A stretch of 27,725 nucleotides of DNA from JBCBSS01 sp039819065 (GCA_039819065.1 JBCBSS010000105.1:1-27725); one strand, 5' to 3'. Counted from the first letter of the stretch, positions 16,450 through 24,634 are shown. The notes: generated by a model from the letters alone, not told the origin. Translations and numbers: made by a program.

Positions 16450-17025
16450 CAGTCGGGTATCAGCATAACAATTCATAGAATAGCGTTGTCTCAAAAGTCA
16501 GTTATTCAGACACTGTCCGCCGCTAGCGGGGGCAAGGGGGTGGATAAAAAGTAATTAGATTACTCTGAGTAATCTAATTACTCTGAAGGTTGGAGCACCA
16601 CCAACCACATTTTCACAAGTGATTATATAGCCATTTGTGGTGACCTGTCTTTGCCGTCTAGGCAGGCACAAACAGCGCTGGGAATGAGATGCCTTGGGTT
16701 CGTTCTTAAGTCAAGAACCAGTGAATGGATACTGCTCACAAAGCGGCCTTCGAATTGTCAATATTAGGATAAAGCAAAAGCACGAAAGTAACTTTCGCGC
16801 TAGGCTAGGAGCATAACATTAGTTATTTGAAAGCCAGTTGCTTAGCCTTCACTTCTTTAGTAGATTACATATACATTGGTAAAGTGCACCTTGCATGCAT
16901 TTCACGCTAAGGGATTAGATCAGAACCGATTCAAAATTAACCACCAATAGCTCTTCCTGATCGTTTTTGAGCACACCTTATGGCAAGTGAAACGCCAATG
17001 AATCAGAACTTAAATCTTGGTTAAG
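16450..17025. other. Repeat-rich gap between the two permease genes
   Basis: This 576-bp gap contains no credible gene. From left to right it holds GTCTCAAAAG (16488-16497), a small CCGCTAGCGG palindrome (16519-16528), the 33-bp palindrome (16550-16582) with CACCACCAACCACAT after it, and a block around 16631-16677 (CATTTGTGG ... GGCAGGCACAAACAGCG) related to 22143-22184. A hairpin follows at 16780-16800 (9 of 10 pairs, GCACGAAAGT/ACTTTCGCGC). The promoter of the second permease should lie at its right end. Confidence 0.6.
16550..16582. repeat. 33-bp perfect palindrome, copy 2
   Basis: Same 16-base arms as 12458-12490 with central T in place of A. The flanking GGGGGTGGA and GAGCACCACCAACCACAT match copy 1. 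The two copies are about 4.1 kb apart in the same orientation, as judged from their flanks, and bracket padR and the first permease together with the unknown secreted gene. Confidence 0.9.
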
Positions 17026-19398
17026 ATGCTTCGGAACTACCTCAAAATCACGCTGCGAACGGTACAGAGAAACAAGGTCTACGCTGGATTGAATATTCTA
17101 GGTTTGGCATTGGGAATGGCCGCTTCTATTTTCATTCTACAATATGTCTCCTACGAAAGAAGCTACGACCAATTCCACAGCAGAAGTCATGACCTCTATC
17201 GTGTCCAATATCAAACTTATAAAGATGGGCAGGTAGCTGTAAATAGCGCCACTGCTGTCCCACGAATAGCTCCTTTTATGCAGGAAAACATGCCCGAAGT
17301 AGAAGGTTTCGCCAGGGCTTATCCTTTGTTTGGGGTAATGAGTACTGCGGATAAGCAATTCAGGGAAACCAATGTCTACTTTGCTGACCCTGCATTCCTG
17401 AAGATTTTTGATTTCAAATTGCTCCATGGAAGTAAAGGAAGCGCACTGAGCGGGCCCGATAAGATGGTGATTACTGAAAGTGCAGCGTTAAAATATTTTG
17501 GTGAAAGCGATGTAATAGGCCAATCACTCACTTTCAATTCCTGGTTCAGTTTTACGGCTGAAGTGACGGCCGTAGTAGCCGATGTACCAGATAACTCTCA
17601 TTTCAAATTCGATTTTCTCATTTCTTACCAAACCTTGAACAACGAAAATGTGGATTCTGACGGTTCGATAGCCTCAGAAGACTCATGGGATTGGTCCAGC
17701 TTTTATACCTATGTATTGCTAGAAGAAGGCAGCGACCCAGATGCATTCAATCGCAAATTCAATAAGCTGCTGCTGGATGAAAGAGGAGAAGCTTTTGAGA
17801 AGAATGATCAAATCGAGGCGTTTCCACTGCAACCCATCACAGATATCCACCTCCACTCCAGATTGGATCGGGAGGCTGATCTCGAAGGTCAGGGTGACGG
17901 GCAGGTAGTTTTCTTTCTGTCGGTGATCGCGATTTTCATTTTGATCATTGCCTGGGTGAATTATATCAACCTTTCAACCGCCCGATCGGTAGACAGGGCC
18001 AAAGAAGTAGGGGTCAGAAAGACCATGGGAGCCCTAAAGGGTAATTTAGTTTACCAGTTTCTGACCGAATCCTTTGTCTTCAATCTCATTGCCATGGCCT
18101 TGGGGTTGGTGTTGGTCACAGGCAGCATAGGCGCATTCAATCAAGTGACTGGTTCTTCATTAAGCATTGACTTTCTGAGAGATATAGGTTTCTGGGTAAT
18201 GATATCTGTCGTATGGGCACTAGGGTCGCTTTTTTCAGGGCTTTATCCATCGTTCATTCTATCGGCTTTCAAGCCAGCGAAAGTACTCAAAGGGCGCTTT
18301 TCAGCGAATAAACAGGGGGCAGCCCTTCGTAAGGCACTGGTTGTCTTTCAATTCGCTGTGTCCATCTGCCTGATTGCAGCTGACAACTTACTGGTAATCA
18401 AAGGGCCAATGGTTTACGATGAGGACCTTTACACCTCCTCTCTGGAGGCTTTTCGCCATGAGCTATCTAGGAATAGTGCGGTTTCCGGCGTAACGGCAAG
18501 TTCCAATATTCCTGGTGATGAGATTATCTGGACCAACACTATCAGACGTTTTGAGGACCCGGAGAGCAAGGGGAAAACTGTATCCTTCGTTGGCGTAGAC
18601 TACGACTACTTTTCCACCTACGATATTACGCTTGTAGCTGGTAGAAATTTCGACCGTTCATTCACCTCAGACACCGGGGCAGTCATTCTCAATCGGGTCG
18701 CAGCCAGTTTATTAGGTTTCGAAAAACCTGAAGAGGCCCTTAACAAAAAAGTGGTGCTCTATGGTGATCCAAAAACCATAGTCGGAGTGGTCGATGATTA
18801 CAAGCAGATGTCGGCAAAGGTGGTGGTTTCGCCCATGGTATTTCCACTATCGTTGGACATGACCTACTATTTTATCATAAGGTCAAATACAGATGATTAC
18901 CAGCAACTTATCGAAACTTCAAAGGCTGCTTTTGATCAGCTCTTCCCGGGAAATCCTTATGACTATTTTGTATTCGAAGATTTCTTCAACCGGCTGTACA
19001 AGAGCGATCAAAAATTTCAGGGTGTATTCACCCTATTTACTTCCCTTGCCATTATCATCGCTTGCCTGGGGCTATTTGGCCTGTCTTCTTTCAGTATGCT
19101 TCAGCGCACCAAGGAAATTGGTATTAGAAAAGTTTTAGGAGCGACGTTGAGCAGTATTCTGGTACTTCTGACCAAAGAGTTCATCATACTGATTGGCATT
19201 GCCAATCTGATTGCCTGGCCTGTTATCTATCTGGTGATGAACCAATGGCTGGACAACTTCGTAACTCGTATTCCCATTGGTATTTCGATCTTTATGATCG
19301 CTGGGGTACTGGCCATATTGGTGGCGCTGCTGACGGTAGGGCTCAAATCGTTGCGAACAGCACGGTCAAACCCTATAGATGCCTTAAGGTATGAGTAG
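17026..19398 (+). CDS. FtsX/MacB-type ABC transporter permease, internally shortened
   Basis: This 790-residue paralogue of the permease at 13816 lacks the prefix domain and begins directly at MLRNYLKITLRTVQRNKVYA, the usual start for the family (a TTG at 17017 is rejected). It keeps both MacB-like halves and the GVRKTMGA and GIRKVLGA motifs. At residues 452/453 the helix opening the second half reads QFAVSICLIAA and continues straight into DNLLVIKGP. The paralogue has 20 more residues there (TLIMTQQVDYLRSKTTGYDA). An in-frame 60-bp loss at about 18381 is the simple explanation. It truncates a transmembrane/stalk segment, so function may be impaired. No ATPase gene is adjacent. Confidence 0.88.
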   Translation: MLRNYLKITLRTVQRNKVYAGLNILGLALGMAASIFILQYVSYERSYDQFHSRSHDLYRVQYQTYKDGQVAVNSATAVPRIAPFMQENMPEVEGFARAYPLFGVMSTADKQFRETNVYFADPAFLKIFDFKLLHGSKGSALSGPDKMVITESAALKYFGESDVIGQSLTFNSWFSFTAEVTAVVADVPDNSHFKFDFLISYQTLNNENVDSDGSIASEDSWDWSSFYTYVLLEEGSDPDAFNRKFNKLLLDERGEAFEKNDQIEAFPLQPITDIHLHSRLDREADLEGQGDGQVVFFLSVIAIFILIIAWVNYINLSTARSVDRAKEVGVRKTMGALKGNLVYQFLTESFVFNLIAMALGLVLVTGSIGAFNQVTGSSLSIDFLRDIGFWVMISVVWALGSLFSGLYPSFILSAFKPAKVLKGRFSANKQGAALRKALVVFQFAVSICLIAADNLLVIKGPMVYDEDLYTSSLEAFRHELSRNSAVSGVTASSNIPGDEIIWTNTIRRFEDPESKGKTVSFVGVDYDYFSTYDITLVAGRNFDRSFTSDTGAVILNRVAASLLGFEKPEEALNKKVVLYGDPKTIVGVVDDYKQMSAKVVVSPMVFPLSLDMTYYFIIRSNTDDYQQLIETSKAAFDQLFPGNPYDYFVFEDFFNRLYKSDQKFQGVFTLFTSLAIIIACLGLFGLSSFSMLQRTKEIGIRKVLGATLSSILVLLTKEFIILIGIANLIAWPVIYLVMNQWLDNFVTRIPIGISIFMIAGVLAILVALLTVGLKSLRTARSNPIDALRYE

Positions 19399-19521
19399 AA
19401 CGGCTGATAACGCTATTGCTTCATTCAATAATTAGGAAAGCGATAACCAAAAAAAGCTAAGTCCGTACTTTACGGCCAGCTCAAGAGTCAGTTTGGGTCA
19501 AATTGTATTTCAACAAAACGA

Positions 19522-19551
19522 TTGTTTCAATCGTGAAGCTTTCCTATTTTG
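19522..19551 (+). promoter_or_regulatory. Possible Bacteroidota-type promoter
   Basis: TTG at 19522-19524 and TATTTTG at 19545-19551 are 20 bases apart, close to the Bacteroidota -33/-7 arrangement (TTG and TAnnTTTG). The -7 element is one T short of the consensus. It lies 63 bases before the TlpA-like gene's start. Confidence 0.3.
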
Positions 19552-19614
19552 CCTCGGTTTACGACGCCTAAAGTGTACAGTGCTTAGGCTATGGATCAAT
19601 TCAACAACACAATC

Positions 19615-20139
19615 ATGAGAATTACAATATCGGCCCTTTTGGTGCTATCGTTCGCTGTGCTCAATAGTTGCAATCAACAGCTCAAAAAGAACTATCCCTA
19701 CTACTTGTCTGAAGAGGAAATTGCTGATCTCAATCCTATCGATTCGATTGGCGCCCTTCACCTTGAATCACTGAGCGGTGATTCTATTAGAATAGGAAAG
19801 AATAGTACAAAAAATACTGTTTTAGTCTTTTTTGCTACCTGGTGCGGCTCATGCAAAGTGGCTATACCCAAGATAGATGCAGCATTCGATAAAAATGAAA
19901 ACCTCAATGTAATCGCGGTAGGCAGGGAGCATTCCAAGGAAGAGTTGCTGTCGTGGGCCGACGACAAATATATAAAGATGGATGTCGTGGCTGACGAAAA
20001 TGGGGAGACCTATTCGAAGTTTGCCGATCAATACATCCCTAGAATTTATGTGATTGACAAGGAAGGCAAGGTGTTATTTCAAGGTTATGGGTGGGATAAT
20101 TATATGCTTGATTATATCGAACGAGCGGTAAGAAACTAA
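19615..20139 (+). CDS. TlpA/ResA-like thioredoxin-fold lipoprotein
   Basis: The 174-residue product has a lipoprotein signal (MRITISALLVLSFAVLNSC, lipobox VLNSC, lipidated C19) and a thioredoxin fold with the redox motif WCGSC (C77-C80) in FFATWCGSCKVAIPKIDAAF. A typical cis-proline region follows at QYIPRIYVID. Proteins of this family act outside the cytoplasm as thiol-disulfide reductases in cytochrome maturation or oxidative stress. The start was moved from an ATG at 19591 to 19615 because only the latter begins the signal peptide directly. It is monocistronic. Confidence 0.9.
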   Translation: MRITISALLVLSFAVLNSCNQQLKKNYPYYLSEEEIADLNPIDSIGALHLESLSGDSIRIGKNSTKNTVLVFFATWCGSCKVAIPKIDAAFDKNENLNVIAVGREHSKEELLSWADDKYIKMDVVADENGETYSKFADQYIPRIYVIDKEGKVLFQGYGWDNYMLDYIERAVRN

Positions 20140-20240
20140 CTGTTTTTACTATCTTGTATTAACCATCTGCTTCAGATATCACTTTATAATCAATTGATGA
20201 TGTGTCTTCAAAAAAGAGGCTGTCTTCTAGTGACTTTAAT

Positions 20241-20594
20241 ACCTGATTTTTTCTGCTCAGGGCGAAATACGACCTTCGCCAACGAAATCAGGTTTTCATG
20301 GCGTCATTCTCCGGTTTTCGACTTAGGAGAAAGTCCGGGGAATCTCTTCTTATCTGAAGTACGCGTTACGACCGCGCGATAACGGAATTAAAGTATGATG
20401 AAAAACCGCCAGGTGGAAACACCTGGCTACACATACCGGCTTAGAACAACTAGATTGCTTCTTCCTTCCTACGTCGGCACTTGTCCGTCTACTGACGGAT
20501 CATAATGACAGGATTTGATCTAGCATGTTTGTTGATTTATAGCCGTAAAACGAATAATCCTGTTCGTTTAAACAAGCGAACAGGATTGTTCGCT
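20241..20594 (+). other. Hairpin-rich gene-free stretch, candidate structured RNA or leader
   Basis: Within the 539-bp gap before the CAP gene, many inverted repeats follow one another. A two-part stem lies at 20241-20293 (outer ACCTGATTT/AAATCAGGT, inner GGCGAA/TTCGCC). Others are TTCTCC/GGAGAA at 20307-20331, CGTTA/TAACG at 20364-20384, GCCAGGTG-GAAA-CACCTGGC at 20408-20427 with a GNRA-type loop, and TCCGTC/GACGGA at 20484-20499. The 11-bp AATCCTGTTCG/CGAACAGGATT pair at 20556-20587 competes with AGCGAAC/GTTCGCT at 20575-20594. It ends 84 bases before the CAP gene start. Strand is assumed. It may equally be a cluster of decayed repeats. Confidence 0.35.
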
Positions 20595-20678
20595 CTACAG
20601 GGGGCATTGCATCAATTGATGATATCACCAAATAAGGCAGGGGTCAGTTGTTTTGTTCTATACAAACTATTAAGCCAA

Positions 20679-21752
20679 ATGAGACAGACGCTAGTTGTAT
20701 TCGTTCTTGCATTCGTACCTCATCTCATTTGCGGTCAAAGCAATGAGCTTACTTCAGAGGTCTTCGATCTCATCAATCAATCAAGAACCAATCCTAAGCA
20801 GTTTTTGGCCGATTACGAAGCAGAAATCAAAAAGTACGAGCCTAAGTACATTAGCATCTTAAAAAATGCCAAGCCGATTCCGGCAGCAATATGGGACGAA
20901 GGGCTTGAGGCCATGGCTAGATCTGTAGTTGATAACGGGAGCCTAAACCCTATTTACAAAGGAGAGAACAAGTTATGCGGAAAAAGCTCGGGCTCCAGGT
21001 CAGGTACATCCGTACGGACACCGCTAGAATATGTCTGTTGGTTTTATACCAATATCAACATTAAACAATACAAGTACATAGGTCTTCACTATAATAAAAG
21101 AAGGAATAATGGTTATAGCTATTATTGGGGAAAATCGTGCGAAAGGGAGAAAGTTGAGTTTTCTTTTACGGAAAAAATCGATTCTTCTGGCGTAGATCTC
21201 AAAAGCCTAAATACCGCCGCCAAGGTGGACTATATGACCCCGGCTGAAAAAAGGATGGTATTCGAAATCAATTTCGTTCGAAAGTATCCGAAGGTTTACG
21301 CTCAAATCATTGCCAAGCATTTATCCGATGACAGTAATTCTACATGGGGGCTGGAATATGGCGAATATTTTGCCGGCCTGGAACTAATAGAAGAACTGAA
21401 TACAATGGAACCACTTAATACGCTGACCCCAAAAAAATGCGTCTTTGAAGCGGCTAAACTGCACGGATTAGATAGTCAGGAAAGAGGTTTTTTTAGCCAT
21501 ACCGGTAGTGACAAAAGCCAACCTCGGGGAAGAATTTTAGATCAGTGCGCCGATCTTAAAAGTGGCTCTGAAAACGGGTGTGGTGGTTCTAGAAGTCCAA
21601 GGGAAAGTGTCATTAGCCTATTAATAGATGACGGGATAAGCTCAAGAGGGCATCGGTATAACATCATCAACAAGAAATGGACATATGTGGGTTGTTTCCA
21701 ATATGACGATGTCAAATATGGCTATTACTGGGTGCAAAACTTCGGCTATTAA
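20679..21752 (+). CDS. Secreted CAP/SCP-domain protein with two related halves
   Basis: The 357-residue product has a signal peptide (MRQTLVVFVLAFVPHLICGQ). Residues about 25-150 resemble the start of a CAP (SCP/PR-1) domain: VFDLINQSRTNPKQFLADYE, then IPAAIWDEGLEAMARSVVDN. The second part, about 185-357, is a fuller CAP domain: MVFEINFVRKYPKVYAQII, AAKLHGLDSQERGFFSHTG, ENGCGGSRSPRESVISLLID, GHRYNIINKKWTYVGC. The conserved His and GHR motifs lie only in the second half. CAP proteins have varied extracellular roles; none can be assigned here. An ATG at 20505 is in frame but lies inside the hairpin-rich leader, so 20679 is preferred. Confidence 0.85.
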   Translation: MRQTLVVFVLAFVPHLICGQSNELTSEVFDLINQSRTNPKQFLADYEAEIKKYEPKYISILKNAKPIPAAIWDEGLEAMARSVVDNGSLNPIYKGENKLCGKSSGSRSGTSVRTPLEYVCWFYTNINIKQYKYIGLHYNKRRNNGYSYYWGKSCEREKVEFSFTEKIDSSGVDLKSLNTAAKVDYMTPAEKRMVFEINFVRKYPKVYAQIIAKHLSDDSNSTWGLEYGEYFAGLELIEELNTMEPLNTLTPKKCVFEAAKLHGLDSQERGFFSHTGSDKSQPRGRILDQCADLKSGSENGCGGSRSPRESVISLLIDDGISSRGHRYNIINKKWTYVGCFQYDDVKYGYYWVQNFGY

Positions 21753-21805
21753 CTTCCTGAAAACACTCCTAATTGCAAGGGGAGCCGCCTCAAAAGTTCG
21801 TTTAA

Positions 21806-21910
21806 TGTCATCTCGAACGTAGAGAGATCTTACTCCCTTGTCGTAATTACTTTGAATCAATGAACAGTCCTACCAGTACCGAGTAAGATGTTTCCTTCGT
21901 CGACATGACA
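21806..21910. repeat. 105-bp inverted-repeat element, copy 1
   Basis: The ends are imperfect inverted repeats: TGTCATCTCGAACG ... AGATCTTACTC on the left and GAGTAAGATG ... CGTCGACATGACA on the right, around a unique core (TACTTTGAATCAATGAACAG). A copy differing by about four substitutions and one 2-base indel lies at 22015-22121, 209 bases downstream in the same orientation. The shape suggests a non-autonomous miniature element or structured intergenic repeat. Confidence 0.88.
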
Positions 21911-22014
21911 GCACTGGTTTAAGTATGTCTATTACCTCGACGACAATAGAGGCCTTGCCCAATGTACCACGAGCTAGGCTGCTTACTGCCTAAACTGATG
22001 CACTTGTTCGAGGT

Positions 22015-22121
22015 TGTCATCTCGAACGTAGAGAGAGATCTTACTTCCTTGTCGTAATTACTTTGAATCAATGAACAGTCCTACCATTGCCGAGTAAGAT
22101 GTCTCCTTCGTCGACATGACA
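22015..22121. repeat. 107-bp inverted-repeat element, copy 2
   Basis: Near-identical direct copy of 21806-21910, with an extra GA after AACGTAGAGA and substitutions in the core and right arm. Both copies are preceded by GTTCG. Very recent duplication or gene conversion is implied by the identity of about 96%. Confidence 0.88.
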
Positions 22122-22356
22122 GTTCGGATTTGCCCAGCTTAGTCGTTTGTGGGGGTGTGTACCGGTAGGCAGGCATAAACGGCGGCTAAAATGGCCATCG
22201 CCATTGACCCAATATTTATTCTACCTCACTGACGACAAGTAGAATTGCTACGCACTACAGTTGTACGAATGACTAAGCTTTACTAGCTTGTTTGTAAGTC
22301 TAGCAGCAATCAGCTTGACTGCTTGAATTGGACTACAAATAATTAAAGCTTTCGCC

Positions 22357-23604
22357 ATGACCAAAAGACTCATCCTGATTTTCACGCTCTGTTTATCGAT
22401 AAGCTCGGCGGTTAAATCACAGCATAATGCAGATCTGACTATTGTAGAAAAGGTCGATGTAATCACCACGCTGGCGCGTGAACCGATGCTGGCCGAGCAT
22501 CCGAATGGTGATCTCTATGTAACCGGTTATGCCAACGTAAACCAATCACCTCAATTGTGGAAAAGCACTGATCGCGGGAAAAAATGGGTCAAGTTAGATG
22601 TTGGTACAGTGGCCCAAGGCGCTGATGGCAATTCGGATGCCGATTTAGTGATCGGTAAAGATGGCACCATTTATCTGCTATCGATGAAGTATACACGCGT
22701 CCCTGAAGATACCACTGGTTTCGACTGGTCTTCCATGAAGGGCGAGCATATCACCATAGGTGTAAGCAAGGATAATGGCACCTCCTGGAAATGGACATAT
22801 CTTTCTCAAGGTGAATTTGATGATCGCCCATGGGTCGAGATAGCTTCTGATGGTTCTATCCATGTCATTTGGAATGACGGCAAGGGTGTGCACTATACAG
22901 TGAGCACAGACAAAGGCACCAGCTGGGTCAGAAGACCGGCTATTCACGATAAGGGTGGTTCAAGTCATTTGGCTGCTGGCCCTGATGGACGTTTAGCTGT
23001 CAGGGTGGTGCCCATATCGGCTTCAGGCAAAAAGTTTGACGAAGGCGTTGACCTTCTGCGTTTAAGCCTGGATTTCGGCCAAAGTTGGAAGGAGGTCAGC
23101 CTACCCGGCGCAAGGACATGGAGTGCTGACATTTATGCCGGTACTCCCCGATGGGTAGAACCCATTCAATGGGACGCATCGGGAAACCTTTACTACTTCT
23201 GGAGTGAAGGCAAGCAACTGAAATTGGGCGTGTCTAGTGACAATGGAAAGCAATGGAGCACTTACCTGGTTGAGGATGCTGAACATATTTTGTATTACCC
23301 TTTTTTGAGCGTAACCGGAAATGACATTTCATGCACCTGGGTATCGGGTTTCGGAAAAGACCTAAGACACAATGCGGCAATTTTGAACATTAACAACGGA
23401 CAATTAAAGATCGCCAAACTACCTGCTCAAAGGTTGACTGATTTGCGTTCTCGGTTCATAGCAGACGAAAACCTGGCCACGGGTGGTGAGTACTTTCCGC
23501 TCATTTCACTATCAGATGGGAACTTCGGTATGGTGACTACTATTCAAAACAACGCCGATAATCGGCTGGGGTTTAGTTGGTGGCGTTTGTTCCGTCGTAA
23601 GTGA
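22357..23604 (+). CDS. Secreted Asp-box beta-propeller protein (sialidase-like)
   Basis: The 415-residue product has a signal peptide (MTKRLILIFTLCLSISSAVKSQ). Five Asp-box motifs SxDxGxxW mark a six-bladed beta-propeller: STDRGKKW (70-77), SKDNGTSW (137-144), STDKGTSW (183-190), SLDFGQSW (237-244) and SSDNGKQW (293-300). The fold is shared by sialidases and many non-enzymatic propellers. The sialidase Arg triad and nucleophile Tyr cannot be confidently placed, so glycosidase activity is not assigned. It converges on the next gene with 15 bases between stops and no visible terminator. Confidence 0.82.
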   Translation: MTKRLILIFTLCLSISSAVKSQHNADLTIVEKVDVITTLAREPMLAEHPNGDLYVTGYANVNQSPQLWKSTDRGKKWVKLDVGTVAQGADGNSDADLVIGKDGTIYLLSMKYTRVPEDTTGFDWSSMKGEHITIGVSKDNGTSWKWTYLSQGEFDDRPWVEIASDGSIHVIWNDGKGVHYTVSTDKGTSWVRRPAIHDKGGSSHLAAGPDGRLAVRVVPISASGKKFDEGVDLLRLSLDFGQSWKEVSLPGARTWSADIYAGTPRWVEPIQWDASGNLYYFWSEGKQLKLGVSSDNGKQWSTYLVEDAEHILYYPFLSVTGNDISCTWVSGFGKDLRHNAAILNINNGQLKIAKLPAQRLTDLRSRFIADENLATGGEYFPLISLSDGNFGMVTTIQNNADNRLGFSWWRLFRRK

Positions 23605-23619
23605 TCTTAGGAAAAGAAT

Positions 23620-24486
23620 TTATTCGTTGTACTTGTCTGCCCGATAACGCTCAGTCGTCCAGACTTCCGTATCCCAGAAATCTTCAGCGGTCAGGCTATA
23701 ACCTTGACCGTATTTGACTGCCCAGTGGTAATAGCGAACGGGTTGAACCGAGTCATCATAACCGATACGCACACAACGCCCCAGTACATCGGATCTTTTA
23801 TTAGCTCCCCAGAACCAGGCCGCATTTTCGGCTTTGGGCTCAGGTAGTTGTTCATTAAATAGATTGTTGAACTCCTCTACAAACAAGGTCGCGCGCGCTG
23901 TGATCAAATCATCCACTTCCCAGACATACTTGGGTTCCTCCATAAACGCCGCTCCCGCCATTAAAGCAGCATACAATACCACTGATTCACGCAAGGCAGT
24001 AAGTACTACTGCATCACGGGATAAGGCAGCTAGTGCTACCAGGGAATAGTCACCCGAAGACACCGCTACTTCGTAAGCTTGTTCCGTTACTGTAGCTATA
24101 TTCCAATTTGGAAATGTTGCTTCAAGCGCTAGTGATAAGCTGTCTTTTCCGGCGGGAAGAATCGAACTACCACTGGCAGCAACACCAAAGAGCCTTGAGC
24201 TCGTCACTTGTTTAAGGCGATCAAATCCGGGGTGGTTTTTCAATTCCGGTTCGCGGTCCTTCGATACTTGTTGAAGGGCTCGCATCAACCGAAAGTATTG
24301 GGTAAGCTTTTCTTCTTCACCGTAGTAACCTTCAATTGGTACATCAGCGGGAGCAACGGAAAGGGTATTGGCTGTCGCTTGAGCTGCTTCAAGCAGTTCA
24401 GTACGTTCGTATGTTTTCATTGCTTCACGATAGAGTTCGTCAAGCCCAAGCAGGAATACACGATTATCTACAACTCTTGTTTCCAT
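23620..24486 (-). CDS. Protein of unknown function
   Basis: This 288-residue protein has no signal peptide or transmembrane helix. The middle third (about 105-195) is alanine-rich and helical (SSGDYSLVALAALSRDAVVL, ALMAGAAFMEE), and the C-terminal 60 residues are rich in Trp and Tyr (AAWFWGANKRSDVLGRC, PVRYYHWAVKYGQGYSL). No family was recognised. The frame is long and the composition protein-like, so the gene is real. It starts 148 bases after the metalloprotease gene on the same strand and may share a transcript with it, although one arm of a 19-bp inverted repeat lies between. Confidence 0.7.
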   Translation of the reverse strand: METRVVDNRVFLLGLDELYREAMKTYERTELLEAAQATANTLSVAPADVPIEGYYGEEEKLTQYFRLMRALQQVSKDREPELKNHPGFDRLKQVTSSRLFGVAASGSSILPAGKDSLSLALEATFPNWNIATVTEQAYEVAVSSGDYSLVALAALSRDAVVLTALRESVVLYAALMAGAAFMEEPKYVWEVDDLITARATLFVEEFNNLFNEQLPEPKAENAAWFWGANKRSDVLGRCVRIGYDDSVQPVRYYHWAVKYGQGYSLTAEDFWDTEVWTTERYRADKYNE

Positions 24487-24554
24487 ACTAGATCTATGTT
24501 CAAGTTATGAATGAGGTGATCGCTCAATATAACACACAGATGAATGAATGAGAA

Positions 24555-24573
24555 AAGTGCTTTCAAGGTTGTG
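24555..24573. repeat. 19-bp inverted repeat, left arm
   Basis: AAGTGCTTTCAAGGTTGTG is the exact reverse complement of 25458-25476. Between the arms lies the whole metalloprotease gene with its upstream region. Flanking bases do not extend the match and no target-site duplication is seen. Confidence 0.9.
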
Positions 24574-24634
24574 GCCTAACCAAAGTACTTCATGAAAATC
24601 ATGACCCTTTTGTCAGGGTAATTATATCGATGAC

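Larger units (their letters stand above)
21753..22356. other. Gene-free gap carrying repeated elements
   Basis: This 604-bp gap holds CGCCTCAAAAGTT (21786-21798), two copies of a ~105-bp inverted-repeat element, and a block at 22143-22184 (CGTTTGTGG ... GGCAGGCATAAACGGCG) related to 16631-16677. The final 170 bases before the next gene are AT-rich and likely contain its promoter, but no clear -33/-7 pair was seen. Confidence 0.6.

Noticed and set aside
20505..20678. N-terminal extension of the CAP protein from ATG 20505
   Set aside because: The extension runs through strong hairpins and precedes a clear signal peptide that starts at 20679, so it is probably untranslated leader.
21806..22121. 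Repeat pair as a minimal CRISPR array
   Set aside because: The repeats are ~105 bp with inverted ends, only two copies exist, and no cas gene is present. It does not have CRISPR geometry.
22357..23604. Assignment as a true exo-alpha-sialidase
   Set aside because: Asp-boxes define the propeller fold only. The catalytic Arg triad and Tyr/Glu pair could not be placed with confidence.
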